DNA of 64,000 nt from Sphingobium sp. CECT 9361 (GCF_918741285.1 NZ_CAKKNC010000019.1:1-64000); one strand, 5' to 3'. Shown: positions 33,438 to 44,692, counted from the first letter of the stretch. The notes: generated from the sequence alone by a model not told the origin. Program-made: numbers and translations.

Positions 33438-35986
33438 ACTCCGAGGCGAACCGGGATGTCGGTGGGTGAACGGTACAGCTCGGCGTCCGTTGTCGGATCT
33501 TGAACGACCACCCGGAGAGATGGTGAACTCTCGTCGCTCAGCAGGAACGCGACCGTGACGGGCTTACCGGCCTGAAGCCTCACGCAACCTGTCGCGCGAT
33601 CAAAGTCGCCATCGACGGCCATACCCACTCCGCCAACCTGCTTTCCGGCTGAAATCAGGAGCGGTCGGACCACCAACTCGTTCGGGAAGAGCGAGAGATT
33701 TTTACCGTCGAGTTGGATCGTCACGCTGAATATGCGGTTCGTGACGGCGACAGGCAGGCCCGTCGCCGTCACCGGTCCTGCGGCCGTATGCTCTGCCTTT
33801 CTCGCCTTCATGCGGACGGTCACCACAGGTATGACCATTTCTTGCAAGGAGGGGCCGCCGTGGTGGAAGGCAAGATCCCCGCCCGCTTTGAATACCCCGC
33901 TACCGATGGGAAACACGAAATCCAGATCGGATTCATACCCGAGCGCCGAGGCGGTGACCCGAACGCAACCAGCCGGGGTTGCGCCGCCGCGCCCAATCCA
34001 ACAGCGACGATGGAGGTCAATCTCGTCGCCCCCCGGCGCGTCGATCCGCATGGACTCGTCGCGGTCCGATGGGAAGAACAGATGCCCATGATCAGCGGTC
34101 AGCACGCAATGCTCGACGCCGGCGGCGGCAAGCTTGCGGATGGCCCGGGCTAGATTGTCGATGACCGTATCCATCACCTGACGAGCCTGGAAGGTGAATC
34201 CCCGCTCGCCAGCATGATCGATCTCCTGAGACCGCACGATGATGACCTGGGCGTCCTCGATCTTCTTGGCAAGCCGGGAGGGTTGGAGACTGAGCAGTTC
34301 GTCCAGAGCCATATCGGCAAGCTTGGGCACGCGCGAGGCGGCAAATTTCTTCCGCGCGGCTAGGTCGGGAAGGAAAGCGTCGTCGATTTTTGCACCGAGC
34401 ATCCCGGCCTGCTCGACAACGCTGAAGCTTGACGATGCCCCCGGCTGAAGTGCGGCCATACCAATCGGCGTGATGCTCGGCAGCGCGCAGACAGCAGGTC
34501 GCACGCTGACTTCCACGGACTTTGGAAGCCGCTCGGAGAGTTCGACGCCCATCTCGAAACGCATGGCGTCAACGAAGAAATACGCTACGGGCTTGGGCTG
34601 CTCCGAGACGATCTCGCTGTATATTCGTGTTTGGTGCAACGACGGCGAGACCGTCCATTTTGCCGCGACAAGAGCTCTCGTAAAGCCATCGGCCATGGCG
34701 CGGCAGGCGTCTTCGTAGACGCCCCGAACCACCCCCAGCGGACGCTCCTCCGGTTCGTCGTCGAGATTCGCGACCCATGCCTCAAGGCGGCGTTGAGCCT
34801 GGTCCAATTTGAACCAGCCGTCTTTGGCTGCGTATGCGCCAATCCAGGCATTGGCGTCGCCACCAGCTTTCCCGACCGCGGCGCGCACAGCCACACCGAG
34901 GCTCCCCAGCTCGGCCATGCGGCGACACGCCTCCCACTGGGCCTTCCGTCCGACATCACGATCTAGCCAGAAGCTATGCTCACGCCCACCAATGATTTCG
35001 AGTGCCTGATCGAACTTCCTCTCCGCGACCAGGTCGCCGCAATGGGCCAGCAGCACGCGTTCCTCAAAGCGGAACGTGTCGATCGACCCGAGAGTCCCGG
35101 CGGGGACGACGGCGTCGCAAAGCCCCAGCTCGGCCTCCACGCGATCTGCCATCGCGGGATAGACGTCGGAGAACCTCGAGCGAAGCTGATGGGCGAGCTC
35201 CCGAACCGCTCCTTCCTCATCCCTGGACTTCGGCGCTGGGATAGCGTCAAGAACCGAAGGGGGGGTGCCGCTGAGATCACATCTGAATTCACCTGCAAGG
35301 CCATACCGCAAGGTGATGGATCGCAGCTTTGACAATGCGGCGTCGTCAGGAAGCTCCAGCCCGAGCTTCGAACGCACAAGCTTCACCAGCTCACGAGTCG
35401 CCTCTTTTGCCTCGATCTCGGCATCGCGCTCGTCGCTTGCGAGCCATGCCGCGATGATGCCCTCGTTCCCCGACGTGCTGTGGAAGATCGACTTCAAGAC
35501 CGATGGCGGCTCGGTCGACGAGGTGTCCGACGATGCACGCGCGAGGTCCTCATAGGACACACGCTCCGGTGCAAGCATCTCATCAATGACGCCGTCGGTG
35601 TATCGCTGGCGCAGAACATTGCGCGCGAGCCGCTTCAGCTGCGGCTCATAGCAGTCGCCAGCCTTTTCCAGTTCCATCAGGACCGAGCCGTGGCGATCAC
35701 GCTCACAGCCGGGCAGGTAAACGATCATGCACTCGGACGGCGCATCCCCACATACAAAGGGCTCTACGACCGTCCGAAGCTCGAACATCGAGCCGTCATA
35801 TTCCGTCAACCGCGCCGCAGTGCCGCTAACGGTCACCGGCACAGCCTCATCGCTGGTCCGCGCGCTACCCCGCAATTCAGCGATGAACGACGCGAACTCG
35901 CGGCGAACATCGTACCAGACAACTACCTTCCTGGCTTTGAGCCTCTCGGCGAGCTGATTCGAAATATAGTCTTGCAAGGGGTGCAT
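33434..35986 (-). CDS. pglZ: BREX alkaline-phosphatase-like protein PglZ
   Basis: The 850-residue protein has the PglZ opening (VVVWYDVRREFASFIAEL) and a C-terminal alkaline-phosphatase-like domain: AYFFVDAMRFEMGVEL, LTADHGHLFFPSD, then AFHHGGPSLQEMVIPVV. PglZ is universal in BREX. Its start shares one base with the stop of the RelA/SpoT-like gene (TGATG) and its stop overlaps brxL by four bases. Confidence 0.9.
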   Translation of the reverse strand: MHPLQDYISNQLAERLKARKVVVWYDVRREFASFIAELRGSARTSDEAVPVTVSGTAARLTEYDGSMFELRTVVEPFVCGDAPSECMIVYLPGCERDRHGSVLMELEKAGDCYEPQLKRLARNVLRQRYTDGVIDEMLAPERVSYEDLARASSDTSSTEPPSVLKSIFHSTSGNEGIIAAWLASDERDAEIEAKEATRELVKLVRSKLGLELPDDAALSKLRSITLRYGLAGEFRCDLSGTPPSVLDAIPAPKSRDEEGAVRELAHQLRSRFSDVYPAMADRVEAELGLCDAVVPAGTLGSIDTFRFEERVLLAHCGDLVAERKFDQALEIIGGREHSFWLDRDVGRKAQWEACRRMAELGSLGVAVRAAVGKAGGDANAWIGAYAAKDGWFKLDQAQRRLEAWVANLDDEPEERPLGVVRGVYEDACRAMADGFTRALVAAKWTVSPSLHQTRIYSEIVSEQPKPVAYFFVDAMRFEMGVELSERLPKSVEVSVRPAVCALPSITPIGMAALQPGASSSFSVVEQAGMLGAKIDDAFLPDLAARKKFAASRVPKLADMALDELLSLQPSRLAKKIEDAQVIIVRSQEIDHAGERGFTFQARQVMDTVIDNLARAIRKLAAAGVEHCVLTADHGHLFFPSDRDESMRIDAPGGDEIDLHRRCWIGRGGATPAGCVRVTASALGYESDLDFVFPIGSGVFKAGGDLAFHHGGPSLQEMVIPVVTVRMKARKAEHTAAGPVTATGLPVAVTNRIFSVTIQLDGKNLSLFPNELVVRPLLISAGKQVGGVGMAVDGDFDRATGCVRLQAGKPVTVAFLLSDESSPSLRVVVQDPTTDAELYRSPTDIPVRLGV

Positions 35987-37059
35987 CAGCTGAGACCTCC
36001 GCTTTCCACCTTGGACAATTCTTGAAAGCGGGAGGCGAACCAGCGCAGGCGCGCAATGCCGTCGGACACCGCATCGCCGGACGAAGAAATGATGTGCCTC
36101 GCAAGCTGCGGCAAAAGCAGAACCAGCAGGAGATCAGACGAATTCCTGTCGAGCGTGAAGCGTGCTTCACCTTTCACCGCTAGCTTTGCGGTGAACTCAT
36201 CGAGAGCTTTCTGCCCTGGCTCTGTCATCGGCTCCGGAGCAGCTATCAATCGGCGTATGCCTTCCGGGGAAACTAATCGAATCGGCTGTAGCGCTTCGTA
36301 GAGTGGGCCGGCGTTTCGACCAAAATCGATATCGGGAAACCATCCGCGGACTCGCGCGACAAAGTCATAGACGTCCGTGAAAACGCCACCGTGTTCGCGC
36401 TGGCGCCGCTCGGTTTCAGAGAACAAGTTGCCGATTGTTATGTCGCCCTGCCGAACGGCGAATCCGAGCGAGACTAGGAGACTGCGCTCTTGCTCGGAAA
36501 GCGAACCTGTCAGGGGCTTGTAGCCAAGGTCGTGTTCGACCTCATTCCACACATGGGCCATCATACTGCAGATTTGGATTTCGCAAGGGACGTCCGAGAC
36601 ATTCGCGTAAGTACCGATCACATCGGTCTCTGGTAAAAAAGCCTCGATATGCGTGGCCCTGTAGAAGTTGCTATTGTCAGCCGCGTTCTTGTCTTTCCTC
36701 TCGCTGTTCGGCGAAGCGCCACGCAAATCCACGAACCGCTTGCATACCAACTGTACGACTTGGTCCTCATGCCTCTGCTCGTAGGTGGCTATCCGCACGG
36801 CGGCGAGATCGCGTACCGCGTCAAATACCGATTGCACACTCGGCAGATCCTTCTTTCCAGACGCCGCAAAGCGACGGAGTTTGCCCTCAAGGCTTTTGGG
36901 ACTCTTCGCGCGATAGGTCACTTGCGCGCGGATCGCGTTTCCCTCGACGATCTCAAACCTGCAGATCTCCGCGACGCGCGCCGAGAGCTTCAGATACCTG
37001 TCGTACTCGCGGTGATAGCGGAGAACTGCGTTCTTGATGGTGTCTTCGGAGATCGTCAC
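35986..37059 (-). CDS. RelA/SpoT-like nucleotide synthetase inside the BREX operon
   Basis: The 357-residue protein carries a RelA/SpoT synthetase domain in its first 190 residues. VTYRAKSPKSLEGKL matches the substrate-binding R-x-K-S-x-S segment, DLAAVRIATY (84-93) the D-x-x-x-x-R-I strand, YRATH (133-137) the Y-R-x-x-H motif, and CEIQICSMMAHVWNEVEHDL (159-178) the catalytic E-x-Q-I and H-x-W-x-E-x-E-H block. No hydrolase (HD), TGS or ACT domain is present. The C-terminal 170 residues are helical and unrecognised. This is the plan of small alarmone synthetases and toxSAS/CapRel toxins. It overlaps pglX by four bases and pglZ by one, so it is translated as part of the BREX operon. It is not a known core BREX gene. 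Confidence 0.82.
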   Translation of the reverse strand: MTISEDTIKNAVLRYHREYDRYLKLSARVAEICRFEIVEGNAIRAQVTYRAKSPKSLEGKLRRFAASGKKDLPSVQSVFDAVRDLAAVRIATYEQRHEDQVVQLVCKRFVDLRGASPNSERKDKNAADNSNFYRATHIEAFLPETDVIGTYANVSDVPCEIQICSMMAHVWNEVEHDLGYKPLTGSLSEQERSLLVSLGFAVRQGDITIGNLFSETERRQREHGGVFTDVYDFVARVRGWFPDIDFGRNAGPLYEALQPIRLVSPEGIRRLIAAPEPMTEPGQKALDEFTAKLAVKGEARFTLDRNSSDLLLVLLLPQLARHIISSSGDAVSDGIARLRWFASRFQELSKVESGGLS

Positions 37060-39233
37060 GGCGATGATCTCCTTGTTCTTTCCTTCGGACCGCTTGGTGC
37101 TGAGGCTTCGGTAAGCTCCTTTAGTGCCGCTTTGACCGCAACTGAGGTCCGTTCACGGACAAGCTCATCGACAGGGCGCTTTGGAGTTGGTCGTGGCTTC
37201 CACTTCCCATCATCCCCTTCCGCCCAAAGAACATCCTCAAGTCCGTGGGTGATGGCGAGGCTACGGTCCGTCGCGCATTTCGGAATCACGCGCTCGGGCC
37301 ATAAATGCATGGCAGCGTGCGACCAACCGTATTTCCCCGACGCAAGTTCGTCCCACCTGCCTTTCAGCTCCTTCTGCCAGGACCGGTGCTGCGGCACGAG
37401 TCGCCAGAGCGGCGCCATAGTCAGCACCACGCCGTCGTCGAGCGCTGATTGCCAGAGCGGGGCAACGCGCTTGACCTCTTCGACGAGAGAACGAAGCTCT
37501 CCGACGAAGGCCTCCTGTTCGGCGATTTCCGTGCGTTCTTTCGCTGAGGGATTTGAACCGGTAGTTTGAACGAGGCTAATGAGCTGTCGCTCTTCGTGAG
37601 CGAGTTTGGGGATCACCACGTCGTTCTGAACTTGAAAGAGACTATCGCGGGTGAGTCGGTGTGAATAGAGCCAAACACTATATTGGCCAGAGGGAACCGC
37701 AAGCTGCCAATATATTGGAGCCTTGCGGCGACTCTTGGAGTAACGCTTCAGGTGATATTCGAAGAAACTCGACGCCATCCATTGCCGCAAATCGTGATTC
37801 TTTGGGTCAAGCAGGGCAGCAACCTGATTCCACCACGTATCGGCGTTCGGCTTAAAGACCTCATCAAACACTGAGCGCACCGCCGTGGCGAGGTCATGCC
37901 TATGTCCCCGGTCATCGACGAGAATGCCGTTTCCCGGAAATGCAATTGGATATCCCTCCGGCTGGTTCGCGACCGGCAGGCCGTGATCGCCAGTAAGCAT
38001 GCCTGGCGAACAGACCGGAAGCGGCTCGAAGGGATCCGGTTCTTGCGGCTGGACAGGCGCATCGATGGCGAGGCGCATGTCGAAGCGCCCAAACGCAACC
38101 CCAACCGCCCAAGAGACGAATCCGGCCGCAAGGCTCATTGCATCGGCGTTGCCCCCACCATCGTCATTCTCGTCTATGTCAGACGCGGTCTCCTCCTCGG
38201 TGTCGTTCTCTGTCTCGGCTTCGGCGATTTCGGGGGCCTGAGCGCCAAAGCCCTGAGTGATAGTGCGCCGATCTTCTTCGTGTATTCCGTATAGGTCGAA
38301 GCAGCGAACGTCGATCAGCGCCTGGATTGCAGCCAGTCCTGCCTCAGTCGAACGCACATGCTCAACCCAATTGTTGGTTCGCGCGGCCACCGATTCACCC
38401 GTGGCCTGAAGTAACGGAGGCAGCACAAAGGCGTGAGAGTTCTCTGTGCGGGTATCAAGTTTATGTTTCAAAGACCATGCTTGGTGGGAAAGGCGAGAAA
38501 GACCGGCAAGCTCCTCTTCCGAGAGGTAGGGGACAGGTGTCTGCTGTATAAGTCCTGCCTCGAATGACTGGGCAAGCTCGGTACGCGCAAGCTGGAGCGC
38601 GACAAGCGAACAATATGCGGCTGAGTTTACGACGGCGCAAATTGCTAACAGATTATCTGGCGCATCATTCGAGACAAATACTGCGGGCCCTTTATCCCCG
38701 AAGATGCAGCCTGAAGGCATCAGACGAAAAGAGAGACCATTCGTTCGTCGCGGCCAAGTGAGCCCTGGGCGAAAGAAATATTGCAATGAAGCGGGCCGAA
38801 CGTCCGGCCTGTGAACCGTACCCAAATACCCAGGATAAGTCAGCCGCAGACGATCCCAATGAATCACCAGATGTACGTCTGAATAGTAGGTCGAGAATGA
38901 ACCACCCTTGAGGTGTGGAACCCAACTCCAATCGTCACGCTCCGAATGGAATGGCACCTCCCATGCCGCTCGAATCCAACGACCGTCATCGGTGGTACCA
39001 TTTGTACGTCTCGCTACCGTCCCAGAAGACTCAAGCGGCTGAAGATCGACAAATAAACGTCGTATCTTCTCACTGACCCAGTACGAAAAGGGCGCCCCAG
39101 GAACTAGCTCGAAGCTCTCCGTGTCCACATCGAACCGAATTCTTCCTAACGCTGCGGCAGGATCGGTGATGGCTGTACGCAGGGCTGCCGCCTTGTCATC
39201 GGCTTCCACAGCTCGCAAGAAAACCGTCTTCAT
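37056..39233 (-). CDS. pglX: PglX C-terminal half (target recognition part)
   Basis: The 725-residue protein has no methyltransferase motif I or IV of its own. It opens FLRAVEADDKAAALRTAI, a segment that follows directly after the catalytic domain in single-chain PglX, and continues with LVPGAPFSYWVSEKIRRLF. ATG 39233 has AAGGAGG upstream and overlaps the N-half stop (ATGA). The two halves should assemble into one adenine methyltransferase. A long acidic linker lies near residues 340-365. Confidence 0.8.
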   Translation of the reverse strand: MKTVFLRAVEADDKAAALRTAITDPAAALGRIRFDVDTESFELVPGAPFSYWVSEKIRRLFVDLQPLESSGTVARRTNGTTDDGRWIRAAWEVPFHSERDDWSWVPHLKGGSFSTYYSDVHLVIHWDRLRLTYPGYLGTVHRPDVRPASLQYFFRPGLTWPRRTNGLSFRLMPSGCIFGDKGPAVFVSNDAPDNLLAICAVVNSAAYCSLVALQLARTELAQSFEAGLIQQTPVPYLSEEELAGLSRLSHQAWSLKHKLDTRTENSHAFVLPPLLQATGESVAARTNNWVEHVRSTEAGLAAIQALIDVRCFDLYGIHEEDRRTITQGFGAQAPEIAEAETENDTEEETASDIDENDDGGGNADAMSLAAGFVSWAVGVAFGRFDMRLAIDAPVQPQEPDPFEPLPVCSPGMLTGDHGLPVANQPEGYPIAFPGNGILVDDRGHRHDLATAVRSVFDEVFKPNADTWWNQVAALLDPKNHDLRQWMASSFFEYHLKRYSKSRRKAPIYWQLAVPSGQYSVWLYSHRLTRDSLFQVQNDVVIPKLAHEERQLISLVQTTGSNPSAKERTEIAEQEAFVGELRSLVEEVKRVAPLWQSALDDGVVLTMAPLWRLVPQHRSWQKELKGRWDELASGKYGWSHAAMHLWPERVIPKCATDRSLAITHGLEDVLWAEGDDGKWKPRPTPKRPVDELVRERTSVAVKAALKELTEASAPSGPKERTRRSSP

Positions 39234-41164
39234 GCCACCACCTCCTTGCTCTTCTCGAGGCAGTAGGCCGCGACCTCAACCATGGCGCTGTCCAGCACTC
39301 CATAGCCAAGATCCGCAAAGACGACAGGTGGTGCCTCCCTCAGCAGGATTTCCTCGCGCCATTTTTGAAAGCTGGACAAGAAGAAGCCAGTTCGCGAAGT
39401 GATCGCGCCAAGCAGGCCATGTGGGTGGAGAAGCTCAATCCCGCGCTCGACGAATGCGGCGTAAACGTCGTTCTTCGTGCGCGGGAAGCTCTTCTCGAAT
39501 TCCGCCTTCGCCCCGAGACTACAGGCCCCGAAGGGGGGATTCATCAACACCAGGTCGAACCGAGTTCGTACCAAATCGATCAGTGCGACGCCCTGGGCTG
39601 CATCGCCCGCGAACAACCGCCGGCGGACGCTTGCACTGCCGGTGGCAGTCTCCGCGAACGTGTACAATGCCTCTGCGATGCGAGCCTCGGCCTCGTGGAA
39701 AAAGCCGTCGTCATCGATGCCGGAGAGATCCAGCGAGCCCTGTTTTGGCACGGGCTCCATGCCTGGCAGAAAAGCGGTAGCCTGACGCTGCTTTACAAAT
39801 TGCTCGCGAGCCCGGCGCAGCTCTGCCGCTATACCGTCTTCCACACGAAGGAGCGTACCAAGCTCGCCTGCTAAGCGGCTTTCGCCGACCATCTTCTTGA
39901 ACAGGTCTCGTAGTAGCGGTGGATCAAGCCGCGCAGCGAATTCCTCAACCAGTCCAGCGTCGCCCGGCATCGGCTCTGCCACCACGATATGCGTGCGCTG
40001 AATGCGCGGCCTATCGGCTGCTATAATGCCAAGATCTTTCCAAGCGCGCTGCGCCCGCAGCCAGAGCGCCAAGGCCGCGATCTGCGCACAGCGCGGGTCG
40101 ATGTCCACGCCGTGGAGATTATGTTCAACGATCAACCTCGGAACTGCTCGGCGCAGATCGGCGAGCTCCGGATAGTCTTCGCACAGCGAACGTTCCGTCA
40201 CTTCACTTATGGGACCGACACCCCCAGCCGACCAGGCTTCCTCGTAGATCACCAGCAGGAGATCAAAGGTGTAGAGCAGAAAGTGTCCCGAGCCGCAGGC
40301 GGGGTCCAGGGCGCGGAGGTCGCGCGGATCCTTCCGCGGGCGTGCCTGAATAGGGCCGTCTGCGGAGCGCACTAGATACTCACAGAGCTCGATCAGCCGC
40401 GTTTGCTCGCCATGCATCTCAAGCCAGAGGCGGCCAAGCGTGTTGTCGACAAGAAATTGCACCACATATCGCGGCGTGAAAAATTGGTTGCGCACGGCCA
40501 GTTCGCGGCTGTTGCGCGGGGCCTGACTCTCTTCGCGCATTCTCTTGCGTTCTTCGCCGCTATTGAAGAACTGGTAGACCCATCCGATCGTCTCATCCTC
40601 ACCCCAAACCCCCGATAAATCAGGTGCGTTGAGGATGGCCAGCAGCGCCTCAAATGTCTGCCGCTTGGGCCACAGGACGGACGCGGCGTCGCGGCGGTCG
40701 AACAGGACCTTTATCTCGGTTGAGAACTCGTCGAAGAGGTTCTCAACATAGAGGCGATAGCCTGCGGCATCGGGGAGCAAGGCCACCCCTGGTGCCATTC
40801 CGCAGAACTCTCTGAAACCGGCGGACTGTTCGCCTTTCGTGATGCACTCTTGGACCAGTTGGCGCGCCTCCAGCATCTTGAGCGCGACAAAGCGATTAAG
40901 CGTCGTGAAGGCGGAATCCCGCACATAGTCCGTGACCGCCTCCACGACGGCCGTCCCAGCGGCACGTTTGTGTTCGATGGTGGCGACGATCTTGTCCCGC
41001 TGAAACTGCTGGCGGGCTGAAAGATGCGCGCCGCCGGTCGGAGCGATGACGCCGCTTCGCAATACGTCGAATGTCCCTTCGAGCTGCGACGAAAAATCCT
41101 CATCAAGCAGCTTCCGCGCTTGCTGGGTCGCTCGTTCAATGGCGTTGCGCTTCGCCTTATCCAT
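39230..41164 (-). CDS. pglX: PglX N-terminal half (catalytic adenine methyltransferase)
   Basis: The 644-residue protein has the N6-adenine methyltransferase motifs: ALDPACGSGHFLLYTFD (SAM binding, about 287-300) and LVLMNPPFGACS (NPPF, catalytic). PglX methylates one strand of the BREX site and marks self. It stops just after AAYCLEKSKEVV, where single-chain PglX proteins run on, and the other half follows at once. Together the halves total 1369 residues, the usual length. Confidence 0.88.
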   Translation of the reverse strand: MDKAKRNAIERATQQARKLLDEDFSSQLEGTFDVLRSGVIAPTGGAHLSARQQFQRDKIVATIEHKRAAGTAVVEAVTDYVRDSAFTTLNRFVALKMLEARQLVQECITKGEQSAGFREFCGMAPGVALLPDAAGYRLYVENLFDEFSTEIKVLFDRRDAASVLWPKRQTFEALLAILNAPDLSGVWGEDETIGWVYQFFNSGEERKRMREESQAPRNSRELAVRNQFFTPRYVVQFLVDNTLGRLWLEMHGEQTRLIELCEYLVRSADGPIQARPRKDPRDLRALDPACGSGHFLLYTFDLLLVIYEEAWSAGGVGPISEVTERSLCEDYPELADLRRAVPRLIVEHNLHGVDIDPRCAQIAALALWLRAQRAWKDLGIIAADRPRIQRTHIVVAEPMPGDAGLVEEFAARLDPPLLRDLFKKMVGESRLAGELGTLLRVEDGIAAELRRAREQFVKQRQATAFLPGMEPVPKQGSLDLSGIDDDGFFHEAEARIAEALYTFAETATGSASVRRRLFAGDAAQGVALIDLVRTRFDLVLMNPPFGACSLGAKAEFEKSFPRTKNDVYAAFVERGIELLHPHGLLGAITSRTGFFLSSFQKWREEILLREAPPVVFADLGYGVLDSAMVEVAAYCLEKSKEVVA

Positions 41165-44100
41165 GGAGCGCGCCGATCATTGGACGATCACCTTTTTGCC
41201 AGTGCCGATCAGGCGTGAACACTCTTCCCGAATGCCGGCGAGGGCGGAATCGAGCTGTTCTTCGGTCTCGACCCCTCCAGAGAAATAGCCGCCCAGTCTC
41301 ACCGTCGCGACACGATCGCCGTCGACGATGCGGTGCAGCTCCGCGATGGCGTCTTGCAGACGAGCCTCGCAGGCATCCAGCTCCGAACGGAGCTGAGGAA
41401 TCGGCACCCGCTCTTGGTCCCGCGTCTTTCCGCGCTCCAAGGGTGACGCAAGCCTCTGCTGCTGATCCTGGTCGATGCCGTCCCAGCCAGGAGTATGTGC
41501 CAGTCGGTCCAGCGCTTGTGTGTACGCCGCAATCCGAACTGCCAACGCTTCGTCAAATCGACGCTCGTACTCGGCGTCGATCGCCGACGCGTTTTGCTCG
41601 ATCGTTGGCAGCTCCCGGTAGAAGGTCTCGCGTGCCAAGAGATCTTCAAGCTCCGCCGCCTTGGCTCGGAGATCATCGCTCACATCAGACTCACCGCGCA
41701 GGAAGGGCCAAGCCGTCTTTAGCGCCTCTCGCGCCCGATCAAGGTCCCGCAAGCGAGGCTCCGAGAGTGCTTGTTCAATTTCGGTCGCGCGTTTGATGGC
41801 GTCCTTGATGGAGCGATGCGACGCATTGAACGTGGCGATCGCGTTGTCCTCTGAACCGCGCAGGACGGCCTTCATCTGACCGATGGCCCCCTCGATGACC
41901 GTAGCGCCGGGAAGGCGAGATGCGATGAGCTGGCCGTGCGCTGAGGCAACCGGGTCCTCATGTCGCGCGATCTCCTTGCGAAGCTCGGACACGATGGCGC
42001 CGGCATTGAGCTCGCGGACTTCGCTTCCAAACGTGTCCCGGAAGGCCTCCGATGCCTTCACAAGTTCCTCGAACTCAATGCCCTTTTTCGGCCGGAACGA
42101 GGCCTGACGGAAGAAATTGTTGTTCGAGAAAGTGTCGCGGGCTTCGATCCCTGTCGCGGAGTCGATCGTCTGGCCTTTGCTGGTCGCCTGAATCTTTCCC
42201 GCACGCAGCAAAGAGAGCACAAGCAGCCGGACAACTTCGAAGTCCCAACCGAAGGGCTCTTTCGCCAGTTCGTCCGCGAGGAATCGGCCGCTCGCGGTAT
42301 CCCCGTAATTGGCGCGCTCCTCGATCCGTGACAGCACCTCGGCCAAGGCGCCACTTTCAGCACGGAAAACGGTCTTCCCCTTTTCGTCGCGCAAGAGCCC
42401 GAGCGTGCTGAACACCGACGGAAGACCTTGGAGGTTCTCCGCAGTAAACAGCGCATCGACGCCCTTCTTCAAGTCGGCAGGCTTGGCGGCGGCTTCCTTG
42501 AAGCGATCGAATACCTCCGGGAGCACATCGCTCAGGATGTCAGCCGCGCTCTTGCCCATGTCGACGGCCCGATCGTCGGGGCTCCGGTCATTGCCGCGGA
42601 AACTGACACCGCCTGCCAGGCAGGCGGCCTTTATGAGCCGGCGGAGTTCGTCCTGGTGGCGTCTCTGCCGGATTTTCTCTTCGCCGATGAGCGCGGTTTC
42701 GTCCGCCGTTTTGGCTTCGCGTTCCTTCCTGGCCAGCATCTCCCTGGAGCGGAAGAGCTCGACTGTCTCTCGGTCTATCGCGTCGTTGAGCGCGACAGCC
42801 CAAAACACGCTCTTGCGTTCCTGTTGGCTGCGGGCGCGCAGTTCCGTCGCGAGTGTCTGGAAGGATGCGCCAACTTCCGCGAGTTGGACGTGGAACGTCA
42901 AGTCGCCATCGACGACCTCTCGACCATGGATGGAGAGGCCAGCTTTGAACGTCTTGGTGTCAAAGAGCGTGTGGGTCGGCTGCGGCTGCCAGAAAGCGGT
43001 CAGCACCTCGGAGTAGATTCGATGTGCATCGCCCGGCTTGGGGCTGATGCCGTTGCGAATGCGCTCCCAGTCGTCTTCCGCCGGCGTCGGGATCCGATAT
43101 CCGTCGTCGCCGAGGCGAACCTTGTTGGCAGCCTCGAGCTGACGCAGCGCGTCCTTCACTGCGGCGAGCTGGGAATCCCCGGCGACACCGGGATGCAGCG
43201 CTGCCGCGATGTTTTCCGCCGTGCGGTGAACGCTCTTTACGTATTGCAGCAGGCAAATCACCTTGGCGACCGGCTGCGCGAGCGGATGTTCAAGTTCCTT
43301 GGATATGGCGGAGATCTTCGCCCGGACCTCAGAGCCGATGTTGCCCTCGACGAGGTCGTAGACCTGATCGAGCCTGGCTACGAAGCCGATTGGCTGGTCT
43401 GCAAGATTGACGGCCGGGTTGATGAGCAGCTGCTGGGCCAGCTTGATGATGGTGCGGTTTGCGCCGCCCACGTGCTTGCTCGCGCCGCCCTGTGTCCGAA
43501 GCCCCGAGACGACCTGGATGATCAGATCAATCTGATAAGGCAGCAGCGGATAGAGATCGATGAAACTGTCACGCGCGAGCTCGGGCAGCTTGATATCGGC
43601 GGTGAGACGCGTGTGTTCCGTGAACCTTCCGCGATGCTGGTCAAATAGCTCTCCCAACGTCTTCTGCGCAGGGGCATTCTTCGACAGGACCCGTCGGCTG
43701 GTGACCTCGGAGATATCCGACGGCTCCAAATGAACCTGCAGAGGGAAGCGATCCATGAGGCGTGCAAGCTCGATCTTCTTGTCGTCGAGGCCACTGACAA
43801 GCTCGCCGAGCTTCTCTTGCGAGGTGACGACGATCCAGTGTTTGCCGCGGCCTTTGACGCCGAGGCTCTGAACGACGGCCTGCAAGTCGAGCATCTTTTG
43901 TACGTCACGAGCGACGAATTGGCCGACTTCGTCGATGACGAACATGAGCGCCTGGCCAGGTCGCCGGCGCTTCATCAATTCATTCGCCCGTTCCGCCAAC
44001 TTACCCGGTGAGATATCCGCCTTGTTCTTGACCGCCTTCACCCAGGAATCGGCCATCGGGTATGTCTCTGGATCAAGGCTGTGTAGAACCCGGCTGGCCT

Positions 44101-44692
44101 CGCTGAGGGCGAAAGCAACTTTGCCTTTTTCGTATGACCATTCCTTCTTGAAGAGGCGCCCGTATTCGGCCTCAAACCCTTCAAGCTGCCCCTTCTCTTC
44201 AAGGGCGATTTCCAGCTCGGAGAGGTCGAGATCTTTTGCGTAGCCGAGGCTTTGTAGGAAAAGCCCATACATGATCTCGGTGAGAGACTGGTTCCCGCTT
44301 CTTATGCCTCGGTCGGTCGAGACGTCGAAGATGACTGCATGTGTTGGAATTTGCTCGTTTATCGCCTTCAGAAGCACCTGAAGCTTGTTGTCACCGGCTC
44401 GTTGGGCGAACCGATCCCCGGCGGGGATTCCCGCCACGTCACGGTTTTCAATCGATAGACCCAGCATCTTTGCAAAGCTGGACTTGCCCGAGCCAAAGAA
44501 TCCGGACACCCATATCGCAATACCCTCGTGCGGCTTGTTTGGCGTCTCTCGGAACGCGTCAAAAATACTGGTGTAGTGAGACCGAATAGCATCGGTCACC
44601 ACGTGTTGAGTTGCACTGAGAAGTGACCCGGGATTTTCATTGAGAAGTGACCCGGGTGGGCGTGGATGATGTGCTGCCTGCGACGAGCAGGG

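Noticed and set aside
42428..43648. Plus-strand ORF of 406 codons inside brxC
   Set aside because: Antisense to the P-loop protein; no ribosome binding site or family pattern.
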